Shown here: in pieces, positions 1 to 5,076 of the stretch
Layout of the letters: each line of letters starts with the position of its first letter
Position numbering within the stretch: position 1 is the stretch's first letter
NCBI GenBank assembly: GCA_947505055.1
Contig: CANNLO010000358.1
Span: 1-5,076, forward strand
Source of the DNA: Methylococcaceae bacterium
GTDB lineage: Bacteria > Pseudomonadota > Gammaproteobacteria > Methylococcales > Methylomonadaceae
Direction: 5' to 3'
DNA: 5,076 bases
Position numbers and translations under genes: made by a program
Notes under the pieces: model-generated
Database searches by the model: none
What the model saw: only the letters and a program-made list of their open reading frames with translations
What the model was told of the DNA's origin: nothing

Positions 1-102
1 ATAAAATTTGAGCTTAAAAAGGCAGGGATTGACGCCTGGTTTTTAGGGCTTGCAGGATTTAGGTCGAACATTTTATTGGTAATGGACGAAGCAACGGATT
101 AA
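1..102 (+). CDS. Possible 3' end of an upstream gene, unrecognised
   Basis: Frame 1 is open from the left edge to a TAA at 100-102, giving 33 residues with no start inside the window. The translation contains GIDAWFLGLAGFRSN and ends in VMDEATD. Its mix of charged and hydrophobic residues is believable for a real C-terminus, and the other two forward frames hit stops within the first few codons. I do not recognise a family, and 33 open codons at an edge can occur by chance. If it is real, it points the same way as oxyR and ends 177 bp before the oxyR start, so oxyR probably has its own promoter. A short hairpin (CGGATT at 95-100 with AATCCG at 104-109) overlaps the stop but lacks a T-run, so I do not call a terminator. 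Confidence 0.3.
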   Translation: MKFELKKAGIDAWFLGLAGFRSNILLVMDEATD

Positions 103-185
103 AAATCCGCTAATTGATCATTTCGGCGAATGTATTTAACCGGATTATGCAGATATTTTGAAATTCATTTCATCGATAGCCCCAT

Positions 186-231
186 TTTTCAAATCAATGT
201 GCTGCAATCGCAATGTGGTACTATTTGAAAA
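186..231. promoter_or_regulatory. Inverted repeat plus direct repeat in the oxyR promoter region, candidate operator
   Basis: TTTTCAAAT (186-194) and ATTTGAAAA (223-231) are perfect 9-bp inverted arms separated by 28 bp. Between and touching them lies a perfect 7-bp direct repeat, CAATGTG, at 195-201 and 211-217, with a 16-bp period. The right inverted arm overlaps the proposed -10 hexamer and start point, a position where a bound protein would repress. LysR-family regulators commonly repress their own genes, so an OxyR operator is possible. I could not fit the E. coli OxyR consensus (four ATAG/CTAT-type tetranucleotides spaced by seven) to it. The binding protein is therefore an open question. 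Confidence 0.4.
216..224 (+). promoter_or_regulatory. Candidate extended -10 promoter for oxyR
   Basis: TGGTACTAT matches an extended -10 (TGn followed by a hexamer close to TATAAT). No convincing -35 sits 16-18 bp upstream, which is tolerated by extended -10 promoters and fits an activator- or repressor-controlled gene. Transcription would start near 231, leaving a leader of about 50 nt before the oxyR ATG. Sequence match only. Confidence 0.35.
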
Positions 232-279
232 TTGTCCCGCTTTTTGCCGAACAACTCACCCTGAAGGGGATAATTATCG

Positions 280-1155
280 ATGAACTTGCGTGATTTGAGC
301 TACCTGGTGGCAGTAGCGGAATTAAGAAATTTTAGTCAGGCGGCCGACCAATGCTCGATCGGCCAGCCAACGTTGAGCACTCAGATCAGAAAACTAGAGG
401 ATTATTTGGGCGTAGACCTGTTCGTGCGCGAGAAAAATAGCGTGGAAGTGACGGAAACTTGCCAAGAGATTTTGCCGATTGCGAGAAGAATTCTCGACGA
501 GGTTCAGAGCATTCGGCAAATCGCCATCCACGCCAGTAATCGGCATCACAACATGCTGTCGCTGGGAGCGTTTCCTTCTCTGGCGAGTTACGTGCTGCCG
601 GAGTATGTATTCCGCATCAAGCAACACTATCCGAATATTAAGTTACAACTGGTCGAGGAAAAAACCAATTCGCTCATCGATTTGCTGCTCGGCAAAAAAC
701 TCGACGCTGCTTTTCTAGCCTTGCCGGTAGAGCATGAACTACTGGAATGCCGAATACTATTTGAAGACCCATTTACTTTGGCCGTATGCGCAGATCACCC
801 CCTGGCTGATCTGGAGGAAGTAGACCTAAACATGGCGGCCAAGGAGAATCTGCTGTTACTGGATGAGGGTCATTGCCTGCGCGATCAGGCCTTGAAGTTG
901 TGCGACCCATCCCGATTCGTGGAACACGACTTTCGGGCTTCCAGCCTAGAAACCTTGCGTTTCATGGTCAAGAACGGCGTCGGGGTTACATTGATGCCTT
1001 CTGTCGCCGTTCAATCCGAGGATAGCGATATTCGCTATATCAACATACGCCAGCGACCGAGCCGGACTATAGCACTGGTTTGGCAACGGGCTCATCCGCG
1101 TAGCGCGATTCTTGAGACATTGGCCAAACTGCTGGCTTATAAACCGCTGCCTTAA
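280..1155 (+). CDS. oxyR: OxyR, LysR-family hydrogen peroxide-sensing transcriptional regulator
   Basis: Complete 291-residue LysR-type regulator, close to the usual family length of about 300. The N-terminal winged helix-turn-helix (residues 1-60) starts MNLRDLSYLVAVAE and contains QPTLSTQIRKLEDYLGV (29-45), a near match to OxyR. The C-terminal effector domain carries EGHCLRDQALKLC, which places the redox pair at Cys199 and Cys208, the same numbers and spacing as E. coli OxyR. RASSLETLRFMVKNGVGVTLMP (219-240) is also OxyR-like. In the family, peroxide oxidises Cys199 and forms the 199-208 disulfide, switching the cytoplasmic tetramer to activate catalase, peroxiredoxin and related genes. Thr129, near the peroxide pocket, is kept, while the position of E. 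coli Thr100 is Ser. The ATG follows AAGGGGA (264-270) by 9 nt. No peroxide-defence target gene lies beside it. The call is firm. Confidence 0.95.
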   Translation: MNLRDLSYLVAVAELRNFSQAADQCSIGQPTLSTQIRKLEDYLGVDLFVREKNSVEVTETCQEILPIARRILDEVQSIRQIAIHASNRHHNMLSLGAFPSLASYVLPEYVFRIKQHYPNIKLQLVEEKTNSLIDLLLGKKLDAAFLALPVEHELLECRILFEDPFTLAVCADHPLADLEEVDLNMAAKENLLLLDEGHCLRDQALKLCDPSRFVEHDFRASSLETLRFMVKNGVGVTLMPSVAVQSEDSDIRYINIRQRPSRTIALVWQRAHPRSAILETLAKLLAYKPLP

Positions 1156-1561
1156 ACTTCAATCTGAAATTTGGCTAATTGAACACCATGAATGCAGTAT
1201 CGCAACGAAAGCTGAAGTTGACAGCTGATAACTCAATTTCTCGTGATTAATAGCGGGGTTTGTTGCATTCAGTTTGCAATGCCTCGAATAACCACGCTTG
1301 AACCTAGAAGTCAGCTTCACTTTGAAAAGCAGTCATTCAATGGCCACCTGTGTTGTGCATCTACTAATTTTAGACAGACGTGTTCCATTGTAAAAGTAAA
1401 TACCGGAAGGTGAGATACAACCAAGTTTCATACCCAATATCTGATTGATTCATGAACACCCTTCCCGAAGAAAACCCTTGGGTTAGGTTCGATACTGTAC
1501 AGACCGGCAGCTTTTTGTTGCTTATCATTAAAAGCAAATGATTGGCATCACAATTGCTGTT

Positions 1562-1579
1562 TATGACCATCGGGTCATA
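1562..1579. repeat. Inverted repeat, 7-bp arms with 4-nt loop
   Basis: TATGACC and GGTCATA pair perfectly around ATCG. Neither side is followed by a T-run, so it is not a standard intrinsic terminator. It lies about 60 bp beyond the stop of the minus-strand chemoreceptor relic and could be a leftover 3' hairpin of that gene or a protein-binding dyad. Related strings recur nearby (TATGACC near 1765, TATGATCA near 1837, TATGGTCA near 1968), which may be chance. Confidence 0.35.
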
Positions 1580-1636
1580 GCCAAATAAAATTGTCATCAA
1601 TATAGCAATAAGTTTAATCGGGTCAATAAATGTGGA

Positions 1637-1747
1637 TTAAAACTCTTCCCAGTTGTCATCGTCGGTAGATTGTAACTTTGGTTTTGGTTGTGCCGATAAT
1701 TTTTTTGTGAGTCCGCTCTTACGAGTGATGTTTGTTTTTGTATCGGT
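1637..1747 (-). pseudogene. Orphan C-terminal tail of a methyl-accepting chemotaxis protein
   Basis: A minus-strand frame of 36 codons lies between an in-frame TAA (1748-1750) and its own TAA (1637-1639). It reads as a Lys/Thr/Ser/Pro/Gln-rich linker (LSAQPKPKLQ) followed by STDDDNWEEF and stop. The terminal xWxxF pentapeptide (NWEEF, compare NWETF of E. coli Tar and Tsr) on a flexible linker is the tether by which chemoreceptors bind the CheR methyltransferase and CheB. The rest of the receptor (sensor, HAMP and the conserved hairpin with its E-A-A-R-A-G-E-type tip) is absent from all frames upstream on this strand. This therefore looks like a gene truncated by deletion or insertion near 1748. 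The frame has no start codon with a ribosome site. A chance match of a short tail is the alternative, since only the last 15 or so residues are diagnostic. Confidence 0.5.
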
Positions 1748-1823
1748 TTAGCATGAAGAGGTTCTATGACCAAAAGAACGGTTTGTCCCACGACACTCCT
1801 AAAACCCATGGTATTCAGTGGTT

Positions 1824-1974
1824 CCACCATCCTTGTATGATCAAATTAAATGAACTATTGCAAATAAAAGAACAAGTAAGCTTTAACCGTTTACTGGGAG
1901 GCCGTCCCACCCTGAGGACTGGTTTTGTTAACAGAGCCTGTGGCGTAGATTGCCCCCCCACCCTTGTATGGTCA
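1824..1974. repeat. Pair of imperfect 20-bp direct repeats, 131 bp apart
   Basis: CCACCATCCTTGTATGATCA at 1824-1843 and CCCCCACCCTTGTATGGTCA at 1955-1974 agree at 17 of 20 positions. Both share the core CCTTGTATG. The second copy includes the stop codon of the DUF302 gene (TCA on this strand, 1972-1974). The segment between them has a small GC-rich stem (GGGA 1896-1899 with TCCC 1905-1908) and a run of seven C at 1953-1959. The pair may bound a small duplicated or mobile remnant, but no terminal inverted repeats or target duplication are visible. Confidence 0.4.
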
Positions 1975-2355
1975 TTTCGCCTCATCAACCATCTGTATAG
2001 TTTTCTCTTCTACCTCTTTGGCAACTTCGATTAACGCCGTATCCTGAGAGAGTGCCGACAGCATTTGCATTGGCTTGATAAGGCCGATCATGGTTTTTCC
2101 TTGCTCGGTAAACACTGAAATACGACACGGCAACGCCATGTTCAGGCGCATATCGGTGGATAAAACTTTTACAGCTTGCTCCGGATTGCAGACTTCAAAA
2201 ATTTTGCACTCCTTATCAAAAACAATGCCTTTGCTGCGAAGCGTGGCACCGAGGTCGTGGACATGTAGCACCCCGAATCCATGATGTTTAACGGCTGATT
2301 CAAGGTCTGCCGATGCTTGGTCGAATGATTTATCTGTTTCAACGATGTAATACAT
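1972..2355 (-). CDS. DUF302 domain protein
   Basis: A 127-residue cytoplasmic protein that is essentially one DUF302 domain (COG3439 type). It has an opening beta strand MYYIVET, a helix, HGFGVLHVHDL (25-35), KIFEVCNP (51-58), LPCRISVF (75-82) and KTMIGLIKP (87-95), followed by a helical C-terminus. These match the FxV/CNP, L-P-C and KP signatures I associate with the family, including the cysteine in LPC (Cys77). Cys50 and Cys56 are additional. The biochemical function of DUF302 is not established. No signal peptide or membrane segment is present. The frame extends 29 codons upstream to an ATG at 2442, but that extension is not DUF302-like. The ATG at 2353-2355 has GAGG five nt upstream (CCTC at 2361-2364 on the plus strand), so I use it. 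The gene follows the sigma-54 activator in the same direction after 126 bp and may be co-transcribed or have its own promoter. Confidence 0.85.
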   Translation of the reverse strand: MYYIVETDKSFDQASADLESAVKHHGFGVLHVHDLGATLRSKGIVFDKECKIFEVCNPEQAVKVLSTDMRLNMALPCRISVFTEQGKTMIGLIKPMQMLSALSQDTALIEVAKEVEEKTIQMVDEAK

Positions 2356-2412
2356 TAGAACCTCGATCTTTGTAATTAAAAAACAACTCAATAACGGGAA
2401 GCTAGTTTTTCT

Positions 2413-2432
2413 AAACTGAAGTTTCCCAGTTT
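2413..2432. repeat. Inverted repeat between the activator and DUF302 genes
   Basis: AAACTG (2413-2418) and CAGTTT (2427-2432) can pair around an 8-nt loop. The stem is short and AT-rich, and on the minus strand, the direction of both flanking genes, no T-run follows. It is weak as a terminator of the activator gene and could equally be a regulatory dyad 58 bp or more upstream of the DUF302 start, or chance. Confidence 0.25.
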
Positions 2433-2481
2433 TTGAGTCCACAGCGTAACTTAACTTCGCTCCGTATCAAAAAGTAGTTTA

Positions 2482-4041
2482 TTAGGTTCTGCGATAGTCG
2501 GCTAAATTAATATCGTACTTTCTCAGTTTGGTATAGACAGCACGTGTCGTAATCCCCATGTCTCCAGCAGTTTTTTTTATATCTCCCTGATGCTGTTTTA
2601 GAGCGTTTTCAAGAAATGATTGCTCAGCTTTGGCTATAGCGAGTTCTTTAATGTCTTTCCATTCTTCGGCGTTACTTGGGGTAGCTGAAAGTTGTAAGTC
2701 CAGTTCGGTCATTTCTTTACCGATGTTGAATAAAAGACTGCGCTCAAGGATGTTTTCCAATTCGCGGACATTGCCCGGCCAAGAATAAGCACGAATTTTC
2801 TGCATGACTTCACGGCTTACGGATTCGACCACTTTGTTATATTTCTTACTCAAGCGTTGCACAATCAATTGCACCAGATAAGGCAGGTCTTCGGAGCGTT
2901 CGGCCAAGGGTGGAATGTTTAAGCGAACGACATTGACGCGGTAATACAAGTCATTGCGAAATAGGCCTTGTTTAACCAGTTCTTCCAGATTGCTATTGGT
3001 TGCGGAGATTATTCTGAGATCAACTGCCAGCGTTTGTTTGCCCCCGACTCTTTCCAGTTCTCCTTCCTGTAGTACGCGAAGCAACCGGGTTTGTGCAGCA
3101 GGAGACAGTGTATCGACTTCATCCAGAAACAAAGTACCGCCTTCAGCTCTTTCAAAATAACCTTGATGCACTTCGATAGCGCCGGTGAATGCCCCTTTTT
3201 CATGCCCAAACAGTGCACTCTCGATCAAGCTTTCAGGAATTGCGCCACAGTTAATTGGAATGAAAGGTTTATGACAACGATCGCTCATCGCATGAATAGC
3301 CCGCGCAACCAATTCTTTGCCGACACCTGTTTGTCCCTGAATTAGCACAGTTGCCAGCGTGGGCGCAATCACTTCTATGGCTTGCAATATTTTTTGCATG
3401 GCCTGCGATTTGGCAATAATCGTCGGAGGCTGGTGTTTTTTTGCAGGCTGCGGGCTTTGTTTACACCATATCAGTTGCATGCTCTGTTCAATCCTCGAGT
3501 GCAGCTCGTTAATATCCTGCATTTCTTTAACGGGTGTTGTGTCAGTATATTCCATTCCCGATCGGTCTTTAGCAGAATCCGGATTAGTGTATATACAAAC
3601 TTCACAGCCACCATCATGGCGGGCAATACTTTGTTTGATTTCCACTTTGGCATAACCGAAATTTCTGGCTGCGATACCGCCAAAGACACTGGACGTCATG
3701 CGGCATAATTCGGGGAAATTGGTTACCCGATCGCCAAAGGGACAGCAACTGTTGATAACGGTAATGCTATCCTGATTACTGGAGGCCAGTGAGAATTTAC
3801 CGCCAATATTATTTTTAAGGCTCAGGATCAATTCGATATAGCTTTCTTTGTCGAGTGGTTCACTGTTATTGGTTTCTTCTCGATAGGTTTCCTCAAAAAA
3901 ACACCCAGCTGTATTGGCAATATGTTCAATTAATTGTTCACAGTGTTTTTGTCCCTGTTGTTCACTGGCATGCATCAGCTCCAGAATAAAGGTTTGTAGG
4001 AAAAAAACCGGGGTTATATCGGAAAGTGAGTTGTTGATCAT
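2482..4041 (-). CDS. Sigma-54-dependent transcriptional activator with cysteine-rich MOD1-like sensor domain
   Basis: A 519-residue enhancer-binding protein. Residues about 10-152 form a sensory domain. Its second half has CCPFGDRV (99-106), PELCRMTSSVFGGIAARNFGYAKV (110-133) and GGCEVCIY (144-151), the pattern I know as methanogen output domain 1 (MOD1). There is no phosphoacceptor receiver domain. After a linker comes the AAA+ domain: Walker A GQTGVGKE (236-243), the sigma-54 contact loop GAFTGA (283-288), Walker B LFLDE (304-308), sensor I SATN (346-349), arginine-finger region FRNDLYYRVN (361-370) and WPGNVREL (421-428). A Fis-type helix-turn-helix occupies about 474-511. All ATPase motifs are intact, so it should remodel the sigma-54 holoenzyme. 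The five cysteines at 99, 100, 113, 146 and 149 suggest metal, redox or thiol sensing (inference). The ATG at 4039-4041 lacks a clear Shine-Dalgarno, so the start is less certain than the function. It is divergent from the sigma-54 promoter at 4147. Confidence 0.92.
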   Translation of the reverse strand: MINNSLSDITPVFFLQTFILELMHASEQQGQKHCEQLIEHIANTAGCFFEETYREETNNSEPLDKESYIELILSLKNNIGGKFSLASSNQDSITVINSCCPFGDRVTNFPELCRMTSSVFGGIAARNFGYAKVEIKQSIARHDGGCEVCIYTNPDSAKDRSGMEYTDTTPVKEMQDINELHSRIEQSMQLIWCKQSPQPAKKHQPPTIIAKSQAMQKILQAIEVIAPTLATVLIQGQTGVGKELVARAIHAMSDRCHKPFIPINCGAIPESLIESALFGHEKGAFTGAIEVHQGYFERAEGGTLFLDEVDTLSPAAQTRLLRVLQEGELERVGGKQTLAVDLRIISATNSNLEELVKQGLFRNDLYYRVNVVRLNIPPLAERSEDLPYLVQLIVQRLSKKYNKVVESVSREVMQKIRAYSWPGNVRELENILERSLLFNIGKEMTELDLQLSATPSNAEEWKDIKELAIAKAEQSFLENALKQHQGDIKKTAGDMGITTRAVYTKLRKYDINLADYRRT

Positions 4042-4093
4042 GATGTTTTGTGAAGTTGATTTTCTTTAATTGAAGCTCGGCTTCTATTATCTG

Positions 4094-4118
4094 ACAATGC
4101 CGATAAATAAACCATTGT
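4094..4118. promoter_or_regulatory. Candidate activator-binding dyad in the divergent spacer
   Basis: ACAATG (4094-4099) and CATTGT (4113-4118) are perfect inverted 6-mers whose centres are 19 bp apart, close to two helical turns, a usual geometry for a Fis-type helix-turn-helix dimer. It is centred about 67 bp upstream of the predicted sigma-54 start, somewhat nearer than the typical enhancer distance of 80-150 bp. It could also affect the activator's own promoter. A second small dyad, GAAGC/GCTTC (4072-4084), lies closer to the activator gene. Confidence 0.4.
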
Positions 4119-4146
4119 AATTTAACAAAAACATTTTTAAGATTTC

Positions 4147-4163
4147 TGGCGCAACACTTGCAT
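4147..4163 (+). promoter_or_regulatory. Sigma-54 (-24/-12) promoter for the DUF938/carbonic anhydrase genes
   Basis: TGGCGC (4147-4152), five bases, then TTGCAT (4158-4163) fits the sigma-54 consensus TGGCAC-N5-TTGCW with one mismatch in the -24 block. The GG at 4148-4149 and GC at 4160-4161 are separated by exactly 10 bases, the invariant spacing. The predicted start is near 4173, giving a 33-nt leader before the ATG at 4206. The next gene on the other side encodes a sigma-54 activator, the common arrangement for a dedicated regulator. The match was found by eye, but spacing and context support it strongly. Confidence 0.8.
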
Positions 4164-4193
4164 CTGTTGAAATGCACTAACAACAACAACGAG

Positions 4194-4199
4194 AAGGAG
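4194..4199 (+). promoter_or_regulatory. Ribosome binding site fixing the start of the DUF938 gene
   Basis: AAGGAG lies 6 nt before the ATG at 4206. The frame is also open upstream to a TTG at 4158, but that codon is part of the -12 element of the sigma-54 promoter and would not be transcribed. The ATG at 4206 is therefore the start. Confidence 0.85.
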
Positions 4200-4205
4200 T
4201 TAATA

Positions 4206-4859
4206 ATGAATCAAGAAAAACCACCTTTAGATCCACATCCATTGAGCGAGTATGTTGCCTGGGCAGGAAACCGCAACCGTGAACCACTTTTAGGCGTTTT
4301 AAAAGAAAAGCTTCCTAAAGATCCGGGTAATGTGTTGGAACTCGCCAGCGGCAGTGGTATGCACATCAATTATTTTGCACCGCATTTTGAACACCTGCAT
4401 TTTCATCCTTCCGATAAAGATGCAGAGGTTTTTGATAACATCAAGAAACTGTCCAATGATCACGGTAACGATAATATTGCCGATCCTACTCATCTGGATT
4501 TAACCAATCCTGAAACTTGGTTTAACGCCGGAACCCCTCATTCATTCGCTGCAATTTTCTGTATCAATATTTTTCAGGTAGCACCTATTTCAATTGCTGA
4601 TGGCATGATGGAATGCGCTGCAAATTTATTGAATGATGATGGCTTCTTGCTTATTTATGGGCCATTTCAGGTGGAAGGCACTTTTAACACCGATTCCAAT
4701 AAAGAGTTTCATGATACATTGAGCTCGGCGGGTGTTTCAGAGTGGGGATTAAAAGATGTAGCCGACCTGAAAAAGGCCGCAGCAAACCATGGTTTAGAAT
4801 TAAAAGAGCAAATCAATATGCCGGCCAATAATTTCTCACTGGTATTCGGCAGAAAATAA
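4206..4859 (+). CDS. DUF938 family, SAM-dependent methyltransferase-like protein
   Basis: A 217-residue soluble protein with the Rossmann-like methyltransferase fold of the DUF938 family. [14 protein letters not shown] (19-32) is the family's N-terminal signature. [16 protein letters not shown] (43-58) is SAM motif I, with the acidic residue and glycine-rich loop. HFHPSDKD (65-72) takes the place of motif [14 protein letters not shown] (116-127) corresponds to motif IV, and [13 protein letters not shown] (148-160) to the strand and loop after it. The protein ends [10 protein letters not shown]. The reaction and substrate of DUF938 proteins are not known to me. The SAM-binding loop looks intact, so catalytic activity is plausible. 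Length is normal for the family. It is the first gene behind the sigma-54 promoter and is followed after 22 bp by a carbonic anhydrase gene, which indicates an operon. Confidence 0.88.
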   Translation: MNQEKPPLDPHPLSEYVAWAGNRNREPLLGVLKEKLPKDPGNVLELASGSGMHINYFAPHFEHLHFHPSDKDAEVFDNIKKLSNDHGNDNIADPTHLDLTNPETWFNAGTPHSFAAIFCINIFQVAPISIADGMMECAANLLNDDGFLLIYGPFQVEGTFNTDSNKEFHDTLSSAGVSEWGLKDVADLKKAAANHGLELKEQINMPANNFSLVFGRK

Positions 4860-4881
4860 TAATAAATTACGAGGAATAATA

Positions 4882-5076
4882 ATGACTACTGTATTAAATG
4901 AAGTTTTAATTGCTAATCGCGGCTACGTTGCCAGCTTTGACAAAGGTAATTTACCTATGCCTCCAGGCCGTCACTTTGCCATTTTAACCTGCATGGATGC
5001 CCGCCTTGATCCCGCCAAATACGCCGGACTGTCCGAAGGCGACGCTCATGTCATCCGCAATGCGGGCGGCAGAGCC
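4882..5076 (+). CDS. Beta-class carbonic anhydrase, N-terminal part (cut by right edge)
   Basis: The first 65 codons of a gene that continues beyond the window. ATG at 4882 follows GAGG (4871-4874) by 7 nt. After a short N-terminal helix come [20 protein letters not shown] (24-43) and [13 protein letters not shown] (53-65). CMDAR supplies the zinc ligand Cys37 and the Asp39-Arg41 catalytic dyad of beta-carbonic anhydrases. HVIRNAGG is the next family block, and together they resemble the short mycobacterial Rv1284-type enzymes. The second half, with the remaining zinc ligands (His and Cys of HxxC), is outside the window, so completeness cannot be judged. The expected role is reversible hydration of CO2 to bicarbonate in the cytoplasm. 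It is probably co-transcribed with the DUF938 gene from the sigma-54 promoter at 4147. Sigma-54 control would be unusual for a housekeeping carbonic anhydrase and suggests a conditional role. Confidence 0.88.
   Translation, partial: MTTVLNEVLIANRGYVASFDKGNLPMPPGRHFAILTCMDARLDPAKYAGLSEGDAHVIRNAGGRA

Larger units (their letters stand above)
1156..1971. other. Gene-poor 816-bp region between oxyR and the DUF302 gene
   Basis: No intact gene with a credible start, ribosome binding site and recognisable product lies here. The longer open frames on either strand (for example 1370-1600 and 1597-1830 minus, 1732-2034 plus) have no recognisable domain and their composition looks random. What can be described is a chemoreceptor tail relic (1637-1747 minus), a 7-bp hairpin (1562-1579) and a diverged 20-bp repeat pair (1824-1974). 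Smaller dyads are AACCC/GGGTT at 1473-1484 and TTGCA/TGCAA at 1263-1279. No clear intrinsic terminator follows oxyR: TTCAAT at 1158-1163 can pair with ATTGAA at 1178-1183, but the stem is AT-rich and lacks a T-run. Confidence 0.6.

Noticed and set aside
95..109. Hairpin CGGATT/AATCCG as a terminator of the left-edge frame
   Set aside because: It overlaps the stop codon, has a 3-nt loop and no T-run downstream.
1473..1484. AACCC-TT-GGGTT palindrome as a terminator
   Set aside because: A 2-nt loop cannot form this full stem in RNA and there is no gene clearly ending just before it.
1452..1541. 29-codon plus-strand frame starting MNTLPEENPWVRF
   Set aside because: No ribosome binding site, short, and not recognised. 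Compatible with chance.
1370..1830. Two minus-strand open frames of 76 and 77 codons
   Set aside because: No family resemblance and no Shine-Dalgarno. The second runs out of frame over the chemoreceptor tail, which is the more convincing reading of that DNA.
1766..1840. 24-codon plus-strand frame preceded by GAAGAGG
   Set aside because: The spacing to the ATG is only 4 nt, the peptide is not recognisable, and it lies in apparently decayed DNA.
1732..2034. 100-codon plus-strand open frame
   Set aside because: No recognisable domain, no ribosome binding site at its ATG, and its 3' part is antisense to the DUF302 coding end.
2356..2442. 29-codon N-terminal extension of the DUF302 gene
   Set aside because: Its sequence is not part of the domain, and the internal ATG at 2353-2355 has GAGG at ideal spacing.
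4086..4091. Minus-strand GATAAT as a -10 for the activator gene
   Set aside because: No acceptable -35 at 16-18 bp, and in AT-rich spacer DNA the hexamer alone is not enough.
1..5076. CRISPR arrays, tRNA or rRNA genes, complete insertion sequences
   Set aside because: No regularly spaced repeats, no tRNA-like cloverleaf strings, no transposase motifs or terminal inverted repeats were seen on reading both strands.

Overview
The window looks like chromosomal DNA from a gammaproteobacterium of moderate GC content. This rests on an OxyR with the E. coli-type cysteine pair at the same residue numbers, a sigma-54 activator facing a good -24/-12 promoter, and proteins of the DUF302, DUF938 and beta-carbonic anhydrase families. 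A methanotroph-like (Methylococcales) host is possible, but that is only a guess.

Left part (1-1155): a short open frame runs in from the left edge (1-102, unrecognised, possibly the end of an upstream gene). A compact promoter region follows, with a 9-bp inverted repeat and a 7-bp direct repeat around an extended -10, and then a complete oxyR gene (280-1155).

Middle (1156-1971): about 816 bp without an intact gene. The one coding trace I can defend is a minus-strand relic of 36 codons (1637-1747). It has the flexible tail and terminal NWEEF pentapeptide of a methyl-accepting chemotaxis protein, but the receptor body is missing. The stretch next to it (1824-1974) carries two 17/20 copies of a short repeat, the second overlapping the stop codon of the DUF302 gene. 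It reads as decayed or rearranged DNA.

Right part (1972-5076): two minus-strand genes, a DUF302 protein (1972-2355) and, upstream of it, a sigma-54 enhancer-binding activator (2482-4041) with a cysteine-rich N-terminal domain resembling 'methanogen output domain 1'. Facing away from the activator is a plus-strand pair: a DUF938 SAM-dependent methyltransferase-like gene (4206-4859) and, 22 bp later, a beta-carbonic anhydrase cut by the right edge (4882-5076). The 164-bp divergent spacer holds a sigma-54 promoter with exact GG-N10-GC spacing, pointing at the methyltransferase/carbonic anhydrase pair, and a 6-bp dyad that could bind the activator.

The simplest reading is a local regulatory unit: a cytoplasmic, cysteine-bearing sensor-activator turns on the divergent pair from the sigma-54 promoter. 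The DUF302 gene may be co-transcribed with the activator. The signal and physiological purpose cannot be read from the sequence.
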